In this document: positions 38,428 through 50,489 of the stretch, piece after piece
Layout: each line of letters opens with the position of its first letter
Position numbering within the stretch: position 1 is the first letter of the stretch
Origin: Blepharisma stoltei
Lineage: Eukaryota > Ciliophora > Heterotrichea > Heterotrichida > Blepharismidae
Direction of reading: 5' to 3'
DNA length: 64,000 nucleotides
Assembly: GCA_914767885.1 (NCBI GenBank)
Contig: CAJZBQ010000054.1
Coordinates: 847,501-911,500, forward strand
Translations under genes and position numbers: made by a program
The notes under the pieces: model-generated
Told to the model about the DNA's origin: nothing
What the model saw: only the letters and a program-made list of their open reading frames with translations
Databases searched by the model: none

Positions 38428-40950
38428 ATGCTAAAAAGCCTTCCCTCTAGCCTAATTGGTTTTTTCTCCTCGAATCAAGCAACATTTATAAGATCGTTAG
38501 ACTCCCGAAACCAAGATATCATAGCGAACGAGCTCGATTTAATTCTGAATGAAGCTAACTTCACAAGCTGAATCTCTTCTGAGCCAAAAAAAGCTTTCAA
38601 AGTGCTTATGAGCATTGGATATCCAAGCTTTTTAGGATATGTTGATTACTCCAGCCTCAAAGATTTAGTTGATTCAGAGTATGCAGATATCGTTCTTGAG
38701 TTCCTTTGCAAAGTTAGCGCTGATCTTCCAGAATCTATAAAGGATAGAGTCAAAACAGAATTAATTAAGCTGCTGGAAGAGTTAGATTGGGAGCATCTTG
38801 ATCCTTATGATATACTTTATTATAACACAGAAGACCAGTCTCACACACTATTGTCTTTGCTGATAACTTTCGGTATAAGATTTAATCTAGAGGAAACTGT
38901 GAGCTTAATAAATAATGAAAAATTTAGATTTTTCTTGGACTGATTGATCCAAGAAAAAGATGACTTTTTATGGGCAGAGCTTTATTTACTTATTATGAGT
39001 AGCTTGGCTGAATATAATTTTGCTCTATTTTATCGATGCTGAAATCGCAAAAGCAGCAAATGATATTTACTGGCTCAAAAAATCCGTTCAAGGCAAGATT
39101 TGGTATGCTTGATGGAAATCCTAGCAAAATATAATTGTGTATGAATACCTGAATTAAAAGAAGATGATACTTTTTTCCAAAAAATTTGAAATTTCATGTT
39201 TGATATAAATAATGAGCACGATATATCCCTCTTTTTAACATTGTGCTCTCAGTCAGATGAATTTACAGTTTTTTGCTTCGATAAGTTAATTGACCTCTAT
39301 TCTGCTAATCCAGATATTAACGAAGATAAAATCATTACTGTACTCAGCTTGCACGAAAAATTAATGATTTATGCGAATATAGGCAGCTCACTTGAGTATC
39401 CAAAATTTGCCCAAATTGTTGATCAATTGTTTATAAAGGGCAAAACAAGCCGCTATTTAATCAGTTTTGTTGACAATCAACTAAAGTCTCAATTATATAT
39501 GAGTGACTTTTTAAAAATTTACTTTTCGAGTCTCTCTCATGGAGCTGCTGGAAGAGGAAATGAAGAAATTGTAACAAAGCAAATGATAATATATACTTTA
39601 GCGAACAACGCCAGAGAAGGCGCAAATGAAAGAGAGCTAATAATAAGTGATTATATACGCTATTTGATGGATTATTTGGCAGAAAATGTATTCACACATG
39701 AAGAGATCGGAAATTACCTCAATTCAATTAAGCAAATTATTCGTTACATCCCAAGTTTGTATGAATATATAATACAATTAGCATCAGAAAAGCTAAAAAA
39801 AGCAAATGATCATCGCCATACATATTTGTTTGCAGAAATAGCTGATATAGCTTTAAATAAGGACATTGGAATTCCAAAACAAATATTAGAAATTTTTCAA
39901 CATATAGCTGCATATCTCGATAGTGGTAGAGAAGAAAGTGACAAAGACTATTTGAAAAGCACAATAGCTAACTACACAGACAGTCAAATTAAAGATATTA
40001 ATCCTTTTAAAGTTAGGCATGAGCATCTAAATGATGCAACAAAAATAGAGTGCTGGATTCGCTCAGTATTAATCAAAAAAGGTGCTCCAAATATTATGAA
40101 AAGAACACTTTTACCAAATGATATTAATTTTATCAAACAGATACTACAAAAATTAGAAAACTCATTTCCATTTGAAAGTATATTCAATAATAATATTCCA
40201 TATCCAATTCGACTTTATTTTGTGTCCCATTTCATGACCATTTTTTCCATGAATCTTCAGCATGGCATTCATAATAATATTTTGACTGAAGCTAACTCTT
40301 ATGCTGCCAAAATGATTGGAAGTGTTTGTGAGCCTATTTCTTTCTTTGATAAAGTTCTTTTTTCATCACTCGTGGAATCTAACGTGGCACGCACCGCTTT
40401 TACAGAGTATGGGTATGATCTTAGAAATGCTAAAGGATTTGAAGAAAAAACATTTTATGTAGATTTACCCCGAAGAACTCATGGAGTGACTGTCTTAGGA
40501 GGAGTCATTCTATTAAATTTAGTCACCAAGGAGCAAACTCCATTCTTTCAGTGTGTAAAAATAATCGCCTACTTGCATGAATTAGCGCATGCTTTGAGAA
40601 AAACCGAAAATGGCCTGTATTCATTTGAAAATCATACTCCAGAAAAATCTGAACGATTTTATGAGGGTTACCCTATGACTAAGAGAGATGATAACTTTCT
40701 GAAAGAAGCAGCAAAAAAAGAAGGAGGAATGCAACTAGAGACAATCTTGTTTGGGAACTTTGTAAATAAAGTGAACGACGAACAGATAAGCTTTATTAAT
40801 GATATAACCAATTGGAATATGAGTTTAGATGAGTTTAAATCGAAATTAGCAAAGCTCAACTCCGGCTCATCAACTTACTATCAATTATGCAGAGATCAGT
40901 ACTACTCTATTGATAGAGCACCTCATATAAATACTTCTTACTGATGCTAG
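38428..40950 (+). CDS. Intact HExxH metalloprotease-like protein (array copy C)
   Basis: The only complete copy: 840 codons, TGA as Trp throughout (for example FTS-W-ISSEP, FLD-W-LIQEK), ending SYWC-TAG. I do not recognise the family. Residues 1-560 are helical and leucine-rich, with no signal peptide or membrane span. The C-terminal 260 residues look like a compact domain: TEYGYDLRNAKGFEEKTFYV, a strand THGVTVLGGVILLN, then IIAYLHELAHALRKTENG with a zinc-type HExxH, and about 50 residues later GGMQLETILFG, whose Glu could be the third ligand of a gluzincin. Ending QLCRDQYYSIDRAPH is conserved in all copies. A zinc peptidase or peptidase-derived role is inferred, not proven. Confidence 0.8.
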
Positions 40951-41218
40951 AAATCCGTTGTTAGTTTAATTAATAAGAGCTTATTAGCTTATTTTGATAA
41001 TATGTAAGATTTTAGAAACTTTTAGTTTAAAATCGAAAATAATATTTCGATAAAAGTAAATCCATAAAAAAAATTTTATTTTTTAAAGGATATGTGACTT
41101 CTTGCTTGAGCTAATAAGAACACAAAATTCTTTTGAAATATGCATAATTTTTAAAAAATATATACTGCTGAGCATTTCGGCTTACCTTTTTTAATGTTTT
41201 CTTTGAGGCGTGCATTCA

Positions 41219-41345
41219 TGGAATCATTGTTAACCAAGCTTTATAATTCAATAAAATAATATATCCTATCAAAATCATAGAATAAAAATTGATGAAGTAA
41301 ATCTTTAAATAGTAAAAAGCTTAATGGAGCCTTATAATAGACTTA
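41219..41345 (+). repeat. Duplicated TTC5 3'-end remnant
   Basis: GCATTCATGGAATCATTGTT followed by AACCAAGCTTTATAATTCAAT matches the last codons and downstream DNA of TTC5 (about 32161-32205) and continues through CCTTATAATAGACTTATTTT. It shows that the duplication unit started inside TTC5. Confidence 0.82.
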
Positions 41346-41409
41346 TTTTTATATAAATATCATAGTTCCAGCATAAAGCACTAAATCAAACCTTAAAGAG
41401 TCCACAACA

Positions 41410-41825
41410 TCATTTTTAACTAATATTATACACTTTTTTCGTTAAATTTTTAACAAAATCAATTAATTCTGATTCCCAGTCAGAAATTTCGCTATCTGAT
41501 AAGTCGTTAGGCTGAGTATAATATTTATACGGCATAGCTTCGAATTAATATAAATTATTTGAAACTTCGGAGTCAACAGTTAAATTATAAGGAAGCCGCT
41601 TAGACAGCATTTAAATGATAGAAATATATCGCTCGCCGTAATTTGGATATAAAGTTGCTAAGCGCAAGCATTTTCCACTTTGAATTTTTATTGGACTTTA
41701 TAAAATCCATTCTATACGGGTAGCACTCCCACTCCATAAATTGGCATGCTATAGAGAATCTAGATGAATTATAATTAGAACACTGTACTGCAATTGATAA
41801 TAAAATAATATTAGCAGTACTCAAG
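41410..41825 (-). pseudogene. Fragment of an unknown minus-strand gene
   Basis: Two coding-looking minus-strand stretches: one with CQFMEWECYPYRMDF and KWKMLALSNFISKLRR (41600-41824), another reading MPYKYYTQPNDLSDSEISDW ending at TAA near 41425, separated by frame breaks. Part of it (GATTCCCAGTCA...GATAAGTCGTTAGGCTGA) recurs at 50440-50485. Origin unknown. Confidence 0.5.
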
Positions 41826-42352
41826 CTATTCTAATGATTTCTATTTAAAGATTCTAGAGTTTTTAGCTTCAAAATAGCTCGTGTGCAGTTTTAGCATATT
41901 TGCTGATTTATTAGATAGCAATTTCTCATCCTTAGCCCATATGATTTTATAGGTGTAAATGCTCTGAGAAAATTCAACAACAAATAAAATATATTTCGTT
42001 GACTTATTGTTTTAGTTTTAACAGTGATTTAGTGAAAATTGACTTGATAATAAAATATTTAGAATAAAATATAGGTATATGAAATAAAAGGGATGAGGGT
42101 ATTAGCGAAGAGGGCTTTTGCGGGGGTGCAGTATGCTATATTCTTAACCACATATTCAGATAATCTCATTTTCGATATAGTGATATATTTCATTGAGAGC
42201 AAACGCGTTGATCATCATTGACTGCTTAATTTATGAATAATTTGATATGAGAAAATATGAATAAAAGATTAAGCGCTTAAAATTTATAAATCCAATATTT
42301 AAATAAATTGTAATTTTAACAAATGGTTTTCATCTAATAATAATTATTAAAT

Positions 42353-45284
42353 ATGATAAAGAGCCTTCCCTCTAGCCTAATCGATTTTTTCTCTTCGAAT
42401 CAAGCAACATTTATAAAATCATTAGACTCCCGAAAGCAAGATATCATAGCGAACGAGCTCGATTTAATTCTGGATGAAGCTAACTTCACAAGCTGAATCT
42501 CTTCTGAGCCAAAAAAAGCTTTCAAAGTGCTTATGAGCATTGGATATCCAAGCTTTTTAGGATATGTTGATTACTCCAGCCTCAAAGATTTAGTTGATTC
42601 AGAGTATGCTGATATCGTTCTTGAGTTCCTTTGCAAAGTTAGCGCTGATCTTCCAGAATCTATAAAGGATAGAGTCAAAACAGAATTAATTAAGCTGCTG
42701 GAAGAGTTAGATTGGGAACATCTTGATCCTTATGATATACTTGATTGAAGCACAGAAGATCAGTCTCACACACTATTGTCTTTGCTGATAACTTTCGGTA
42801 TAAGATTTAATCTAGAGGAAACTGTGAGCTTAATAAATAATGAAAAATTTAGATTTTTCTTGGACTGATTGATCCAAGAAAAAGATGACTTTTTATGGGC
42901 AGAGCTTTATTTACTTATTATGAGTAGCTTGGCTGAATATAATACCAATCTATTTAATCAATACTGAAATTTTAACAGCAGAAATTGAGTCCGTTTGCTG
43001 GCTCAAAAAATTAATTCAAGACAAGCTTTGGTATGTTTGATGGAAATCCTAACAAATGATAAATGCCTGTGCCTAACTGAATTAAAAGAAGATGGCACTT
43101 TTTTCCAAAAAATTTGAAATTTCATGTTTGACTGGAACAATAGTTATATTGAATCTCTCTTTTTAAATTGCGCTCTCAGTCAAATCAATTTACAGTTCTT
43201 TGCTTCAATGAGTTAATTGACCTCTATTCTGCTTGTCCAGATATTAGTGAACATAAAATGATTTCTATGCTCAATTTGTACCAAAAATTAATGATTTTTG
43301 AGAATATAGGCAACTCACTTGATTATCCAAATTTTAGCAAAATTGTTGATCCATTTTTTTTAAAGCGCAAAACACACAACTATTTAATCAGTTTTGTTGA
43401 CAATCAACTAAAGTCTCAATTATATATGAGTGACTTTTTAGAAATTTACTTTAAAAAGCTCTCAACTGGAGCTGTTGGAATAGAAAAACAAGAAACTGTA
43501 ATAAAGCAAATGATTATATATACTGTAACTAATAATGCCAGAGAAAGCACAAATGAAAGAGAGCTAATAATAAGAGATTATATAATCTATTTGATGGATT
43601 ATTTTGCACAAAATACATTCACACTTGTAGAGAACGTAAAATATTACACTTGAATTGAGCAAATTATTGATTACATCCCAAGTTTATATGAATTTATAAT
43701 ACATTTAGCATCGGAAAAGTTAAAAATAGCAAATGATGTTGACCATAGGTTTTTGTTTGCAGAAATAGCTGATATAACTATAAATAAGGACATGGGAAAT
43801 CCAAAAGAAATACTAGAAATTTTTCAACATATAGTTGCATATCTTGATAGCGATAGAGAAGAAAGTGACAGAGACGTTTTGAGTAGCGCCGTAGCTAACT
43901 ACATAGACAGTCAGATTGAAGAAAGCAATCCTTTTAAAATTGGGCATGAGCAGCTAAATGATGCAACAAAAATAGAATGCTGAATTCGCTCAGTATTAAT
44001 CAAAAAAGGTGTTCCAAATATTCTGGCAAAAACTTTTTCACCAAATGAAGCTAATTTTATCAAGCAGATTCTACATATACATAAAATGGCGACGAAGTCC
44101 CACTCGACCTCTCGATCCTATTTTATTTCAACACCAGTAAATAACGGGATTTAGGTTGAAAGGAGCAGGAAATTCTTTTTTTATATCGAGCTAGGTTTTA
44201 CTCGGGCCCCAGGGAGCTAATCTATGGGACTTGGGCTTTCTCATCCAGTCCTGAGTGGAAGCTGATTCTCTTGAACACGACTCAAGACATGGCATTTTTC
44301 CGAAGTTTCGATCCAGGTGGTTGGCCCTTAGACTCCAGAAGCCATGCAAGTCAAGATTGGTTACACGAATCCCTTGTTTGAAGTAACAAGGAAGGATGTC
44401 CGCCAGAGCTCCTTGAGAGCGATGCCTGTGCAGGGGTGCAAACTCCTGTCCCTGCTATAGACGGCTTAATCTAATTAATCAAACAGATCCTACAAAAATT
44501 AGCAGCATCATTTCCATTTCAAATTATATTCAATAATAATATTCTATATCCAATCCGCCTGTATTTTTTATCACTATTCACAACCATTTTTGTTATGAAT
44601 CTTCAGCATGGAGTTCATAATAATATTTTGACTGAAGTTAACTCTTATTCTGCCGAAATGATTAAATGCGTCTGTGAGCCTGTTTCTTCATTTGATAAAG
44701 ATCTTTTCTTATCAATTGTGGAATCTACAGTTGCGCAAGCCGCTTTTACAGAGTATGGGTATGATCTTACAAGTGCAGTTGGATTTGAAGAAAAAACATT
44801 TTATGTAAATTTACCTTTGAAAACTCATAGTGTGACTGTCTTAGGAGGAATTATTCTAATCAATGTAATAAACAAGAAGAAAGAATCATTCGGTGAGTGT
44901 GCAAATATATTCGCTTATTTGCATGAATTAGCAAATATTTTGAGAAAAACTGAAAATGGACTGTATTTATTTGAAAATGATACTCCAGATAAAGATGAGG
45001 GTGATCCTATGGCTAAGAGAGATGATAGTTCTCTGAAAGAAGAGGAAAAGAAAGAAGAAATACAAATAGAATCAATCTTGTTTGGGGACTTTGCAAATAA
45101 AGTGAACGAGGAGCAGGTAAGCTTTATTATTAATATAAAAAATTGGAATATGAGTTTAGATGAGTTTAAATCAAATTTAAAAGAGCTTAGCTCCTGCTCA
45201 TCATTTTTCTATCAATTGTGTAGAGATCAGTACTACTCGAATGATAGAGCACCTCATACAAATCCTTTATTCTGAAGCAAGTAA
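42353..45284 (+). pseudogene. Array copy D, frameshift plus SINE insertion
   Basis: Starts MIKSLPSSLIDFF. A 1-base loss near 43163 shifts the frame, and a SINE-like element sits at 44076-44472 inside the region that A and B lack. The C-terminal domain is open (44595-45284) but the zinc motif is changed to YLHELANILRKTENG, so the second His is lost. The third-ligand region is also altered (EEIQIESILFGDF). Confidence 0.88.
44076..44472 (+). mobile_element. SINE-like retroposon S2b in copy D
   Basis: About 397 bp, GC-richer than the gene, with a 24-bp imperfect target duplication: TATCAAGCAGATTCTACA (to 44075) against AATCAAACAGATCCTACA (to 44494). Shares ordered blocks with S2a at 22122-22563, such as TTTCAACACCAGT, GTCAAGATTGG and GGGCCC. 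Divergence of the duplication suggests an old insertion. Confidence 0.85.
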
Positions 45285-45402
45285 TTCGCTGTTAGCTTTA
45301 TTAATATTAGTTTATTTTGATAATATGTAAGATTTAAGCAACTTTTAGTCTGTAAAATCTTAAATCCCCAAACTACTAATCCTACTGAAAATACTATTTT
45401 GG

Positions 45403-47440
45403 TAATGTGCTATGGTGAAGGCTCTGAAGACATTATTTAATCAAATGTGATCAGATACCCAACTACCTCTGCTCATGAAGAAAGCGCATATTGTGCTGAT
45501 TCCGAAGGTGAAAGATAGCAAAAATCCTCAAAATCTAAGGCCGATCACTCTGATAAATGCTATATACAAACTGTTTGACAAATTGGTGACTGAGAGACTA
45601 CGCAGAGATATCACAGAAAAGAATATCATTCACCCTTCTCAAGCGGGCTTCATCTCAGGCAGAAACTGTACTGAGCACATCTTTAGCCTTCAAACCATAA
45701 TAGCGCTCAGAGAAAAAATGTCCAAGCCAACGTATTGTGCATATCTAGACTTAAAAAAGGCCTTTGACTCGGTACATAGAGGTCTGCTTTTTAAAACAAT
45801 GCTGGATAGAGGCATCGATTCAAAACTGGTTGCGATAATTCAAGAAATGTACAAAGACGAAAGCAGCTCAATCATCATAAATGGCCGTTTAAGCAAATGG
45901 ATCAGTATAAACAAGGGAGTCAGACAAGGAGGCTGCTCATCGCCATTATGTTTTAATTTTATACCGAACGAGTTAGCCTGAGAATTAGAAAATAAAAAGC
46001 TTGGTGTTGCAATTCCTGGAGGGCAAACGATTGGGCTTCTCCTGTATGCGGATGACGTAGTGCTAATTGCGGAATCATCGACACAGCTAAATAGGATGTG
46101 CATGGTAGTACAAGACTGGCTGAATCGATATAAACTTCTCCTAAATATTGCAAAATCGAATGTTGTTGTCTATCACTCCAGAGATAGACCGCGGATAGAA
46201 ATCAATGGGGAAAGGCTCCAAGTCATAAATAGCTACAAGTATCTAGGGTACCTGGTTGACAAGAGGATTGGAAACACTACACACTTAAAAGAGAGATTGG
46301 GGAAGATGAAAGCCTCTGTTGGAACATTCATGGGAATGCTGCATGCAATGAAAGGCGTAAGGATAGAAAAGAAGAAGACGATAGCTAGAGCATGCATCAA
46401 CACAGTCGCACTATATGGCACTGAAGTGTTTGCTACATCTGAGAACTACAACAGCGTTTTAGAAATGATGGAGCGGCTTCAGAGAAGGTATGCCAGAAGA
46501 CTACTTGGAGCGCCCAGGAATGCATGCAACGAGACTGTATTAAATGACGCAGACATAGTTAGCATTGAAACGGAGCTGGACAACAGATTGCTAGCGTTCA
46601 GATGTAGATTACAGACCAAAGGGAATGCGATCATCCAGGATTTACTACAAATTAATAAACAATGATTATTACCATGGGAAATAAGATGCAGAAAGGTGCA
46701 AGAAAAATACGGGCTGCCTGACGATGGTATCAATGATCATTGAAGTAAGATGAAAATGAGATCTGATGCCAAAAAAATAGAAAGAATGCCAACTGAAACA
46801 TGAAAAACAACTGGATTATACAGGACTCTGATAGGAAGCGAACCAAAGGATGGACTGCCGCTATATTTGCGGGGCACTCCAGCAATGAATGGAGCAACCA
46901 GCATAATTTTTGGATTAAGGGCAGGCTCAAACTTTATAGAAGTTTTCTATGTTTGGCGCTGTAAGGCCGATAAATTCTGATCGGAATTTATCGGTTGGTT
47001 GCACCAAATCAATGCCTTGGTCGGACCAAAAAGCGATTTGGTCCGACGAACTTGGAAAGCTCCTGGGAAAAATGTCTGCGCTTTCAGCGCTATATAGAGG
47101 AAACCTCTATACCAATCAGTGTAGATATACTAGGCACATTATTGACAGTCCTGATTGCAAATTCTGTGGAAAGCCGGTAGAAGATGAAGTACATGTAATT
47201 GAAGAATGTGAAGCATATGAAGAAAGCAGGATAAAGATTACTGAATTTTTGAAGGGATTATTAAAGGATCACTTCTCATTGCTAAAATTGACAGAGATAG
47301 TTTTATACAGCTGAAGGCTTGAACAGTCATGAAAAAGAAATGCTGAAGGGAAATAGAAGCTCTCAACAAAAATGTGAATGGCTTTTTTAAAGAAATCTTA
47401 AAAATCCGAATAAATTTAGAGAAGAATTTGGCTCAATAAG
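45403..47440 (+). mobile_element. 5'-truncated LINE with reverse transcriptase
   Basis: The frame begins inside the RT domain (LMKKAHIVLIPKVKDSKNPQ) and has RPITLINAIYKLFDKLV, AYLDLKKAFDSVHRG, GVRQGGCSSPLCFNF and the catalytic box LLYADDVVLIAE. C-terminal to RT come a thumb and a CCHC-type zinc knuckle CKFCGKPVEDEVHVIEEC (47157-47212). No endonuclease is present, so it is truncated or degraded. TGA is Trp (ELA-W-ELE), so it is adapted to the host code. A hairpin MITE (46935-47111) splits the C-terminal part and the knuckle lies in a different frame from the RT. Confidence 0.92.
46935..47111. mobile_element. Hairpin MITE H2 inside the LINE
   Basis: 177 bp with ends TATAGAAGTTTTCTATGTTT and AGAGGAAACCTCTATA. 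Interior palindromes TTATCGG, TTGGTCGGACCAA and CGATTTGGTCCGACG. Nearly identical to H3 at 47555, differing mainly in A-run lengths. Confidence 0.9.
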
Positions 47441-47522
47441 TGAGCGTTAAACCGTAATTTATATCTTATATAAGATTTTTTTGAAATTTTTTTTGCAATA
47501 GGCACATATTCAGATAATCTGA

Positions 47523-48138
47523 CTTCCCCCCCCCCTTTAAATTGAAACAAAATATATAGAAGTTTCCTATGTTTGGCGCTGTAAGGCCGATAAATTCTGA
47601 TCGGAATTTATCGGTTGGTTGCACCAAATCAATGCCTTGGTCGGACCAAAAAGCGATTTGGTCCGACGAACTTGGAAAGCTCCTGGGAAAATGTCTGCGC
47701 TTTCAGCGCTATATAGAGGAAAACCTCTATAGGTAAAATTCCTACTTTTTTGGGAAATTACCCCCCCTTTAAATTGAAACAAAATTTTATTATAATAGAA
47801 AATTTTATAGGTAAAAATCATTATTTTATATGTAAATACGTTAATACCCTATTTAATATGCTTCAAAACATATAAGATTTAGAAATTAAACTCTATTTTG
47901 TCCAATTGTTATGGGGGGAGTTAGAAGAATACAATTTCAGCAAGTTTACACTTTGAGATTGAGAAATTTATGAATTAATTTTTCATGAAATTAAAATTAA
48001 AAATCAAACACAGAATGAACCATAAAATTTTATCTCTGAAAAAATTTTTATATATAAATTTTTTTATAAAAAAATTTTTCTTAACCCCCCTTTAAATTGA
48101 AACAAAATTTTTTGTTTCAATTTAAAGGAGGGGGGAAG
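47523..48138. mobile_element. CTTCCCCC MITE (second family), TGA-flanked
   Basis: 616 bp with ends CTTCCCCCCCCCCTTTAAAT and its complement ATTTAAAGGAGGGGGGAAG, flanked by TGA on both sides. The uninterrupted site (ATAATCTGAGATTT) exists upstream of copies A and C, giving an empty-site comparison. It contains internal copies of the terminal motif (about 47760 and 48085) and a nested hairpin element. Confidence 0.88.
47555..47731. mobile_element. Hairpin MITE H3 nested in the CTTCCCCC element
   Basis: 177 bp, nearly identical to H2 and only about 450 bp away from it. TATAGAAG start, CTCTATA end. Nested insertion gives relative age: H3 is younger than its host element. Confidence 0.9.
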
Positions 48139-48316
48139 TGAGATTTTGATATAGAGATAAATTTCATTAATTAGACTTGTACTTGATTTTCTGAATAATT
48201 TGATAATCAAGGAATAAGAAAATAAAATAAAAATGAAGTGATTAAAATTTATAAATCCAATATTTAAAGAATTATAATTTTAGCAAATGGTTTTCCTCTA
48301 ATAATAATTATTAAAT

Positions 48317-49989
48317 ATGTTAAAAAGCCTTCCCTCTAGCCTAATCGATTTTTTCTCTTCGAATCAAGCAACATTTATAAGATCGTTAGACTCCCGAAAC
48401 CAAGATATCATAGCGAACGAGCTCGATTTAATTCTGAATGAAGCTAACTTCACAAGCTGAATCTCTTCTGAGCCAAAAAAAGCTTTCAAAGTGCTTATGA
48501 GCGTTGGGTATCCAAGCTTTTTAGGATGTGTGGATTACTCCAGTCTCAAAGATTTAGTCGATTCAGAGTATGCTGATATCGTTCTTGAGTTCCTTTGCAA
48601 AGTTAGCACTGATCTTCCAGAATTTATTAAGGATAGAGTCAAAACAGAATTAACTAAGCTGCTGGAAGAGTTAGATTGGGAGCATCTTGATCCTTATGAT
48701 ATACTTTATTATAACACAGAAGACCAGTCTCACAAACTATTGCCTTTGCTGATAACTTTCGGTATAAGATTTAATCTAGAGGAAACTGTGAGCTTAATAA
48801 ATAATGAAAAATTTAGATTTTTCTTGGACTGATTGATCCAAGAAAAAGATGACTTTTTATGGGCAGAGCTTTATTTACTTATTATGAGTAGCTTGGCTGA
48901 ATATAATTTTAATCTATTTTTCAATGCTGAAATCGCAAAAGCAGCAAGTGATATTTACTGGCTCAAAAAATCCGTTCAAGGCAAGATTTGGTATGCTTGA
49001 TGGAAATCCTAGCAAAATATAATTGTGTATGAATACCTGAATTAAAAGAAGATGATACTTTTTTCCAAAAAATTTGAAATTTCATGTTTGATATAAATAA
49101 TGAGCACGATATATCCCTCTTTTTAACATTGTGCTCTCAGTCATATGAATTTACAGTTGTTTGCTTCGATAAGTTAATTGACTTCTATTCTGCTAATCCA
49201 GATATTAACGAAGATAAAATCATTACTGTACTCAGCTTGCACGAAAAATTAATGATTTATGCGAATATAGGCAGCTCACTTGAGTATCCAAAATTTGCCC
49301 AAATTGTTGATCAATTGTTTAAAAAGGGCAAAACATGGCGCTATTTAATTACTTTTGTTGACAATCAATTAAATTCTCAATTATATATGAGTGAGTTTTT
49401 AGACATTTACTTTAAAAAGCTCTCAACTGGAGCTGCTGGAAAAGGAAAAGATAAAACTGTAATAAAACAAATGATAATATATACTTTAGCTAGTAATGCC
49501 AGAGAAAGCACAAATAAAAGAGAGATAATAAGGGAATATCTATACTATTTGATGAATTATTTGGCAGAAAATACATTCACACGTAGAGAGATCGATAATT
49601 ATTGCACTTGAATTGAGCAAATTAGTTATTACATACCAAGTTTATATGAATTTATAATGCATTTAGCATCAGAAGAGTTAAAAAAAGCAAAGGATGCAGA
49701 TGATATTGACCATATGTTTTTGTTTAGACAAATAGCTTATTTTAAGATAATATTGTAAGAAGGAGGAATGCAACTAGAGTCAATCTTGTTTGGGAACTTT
49801 GCAAATAAAGTGAATGATGAGCAGATAAGCTTTATTACTGATATAACCAATTGGAATATGAGTTTAGATAAGTTTAAATCAAAATTAAAGCAGTTCAACT
49901 CTGACTCATCAACTTACTATCAATTATGCAGAGATCAGTACTATTCTATTGATAGAACACCTCATATAAATACTTCTTGCTGATGCTAG
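48317..49989 (+). pseudogene. Array copy E, frameshift and internal deletion
   Basis: Starts MLKSLPSSLIDFFSSNQ. A 1-base loss near 48917 (CTATTTTTCAATGC) shifts the frame. The stretch 49084-49740 is E-specific but close to copy C, then about 0.9 kb including the HELAH region is missing. The C-terminus resumes at GGMQLESILFGNF and ends TSCWC-TAG. Confidence 0.87.
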
Positions 49990-50489
49990 AAATTCGTTGC
50001 TAGTTTAATTAATAAGAGATTATTAGCTTATTTTGATAATATGTAAGATTTAAGAAACTTTTAATTTAAAATCGAAAATAATATTTTTGTAAAAGTAAAT
50101 CCATAAAACAAAATTATTTTTAAAGGATATGTGACTTCTTGTTTGGGCTAATAAGAACACCAAATTCTTTTAAAAAAATACATAATTTTTAAAAAAATAT
50201 ACTGCTGAGCATTTCGGCAACCTTTTTTAATCTTTTCTTTGGAGCGTGCATTCATGGATTCATTGTTACCAAGCTTTATAATTCAATAAAATAATATATC
50301 TTATCAAAATCATAGGATAAAAATTGATGAAATAAATCTTTGAATAGTAAAAACTTAATGGAGCCTTATAATAGACTTATTTTTATATAAATTAAGCTAT
50401 TAAAAATATCTGTAAAGTGAACAATCCTTTTTCATAATTCTGATTCCCAGTCATAAATTCGCTATCTGATAAGTCGTTAGGCTGAATAT
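49990..50489. repeat. Spacer with second TTC5 3'-end remnant
   Basis: About 50243-50395 repeats the TTC5 tail and downstream spacer seen at 41219-41345. The last part (50440-50485) repeats 41465-41515, then jumps directly into copy F within LNDATKIECW. Confidence 0.75.

Larger units (their letters stand above)
40951..42352. other. Spacer between copies C and D
   Basis: Holds a TTC5 3'-end remnant (41219-41345), a minus-strand gene fragment (41410-41825) and a second copy of the 32450-32700 spacer at about 41850-42120. Confidence 0.7.

Noticed and set aside
46949-47180. Open frames spanning the hairpin element and the LINE zinc knuckle
   Set aside because: Their N-terminal parts are translated hairpin-MITE sequence; only the part after about 47111 is LINE protein.
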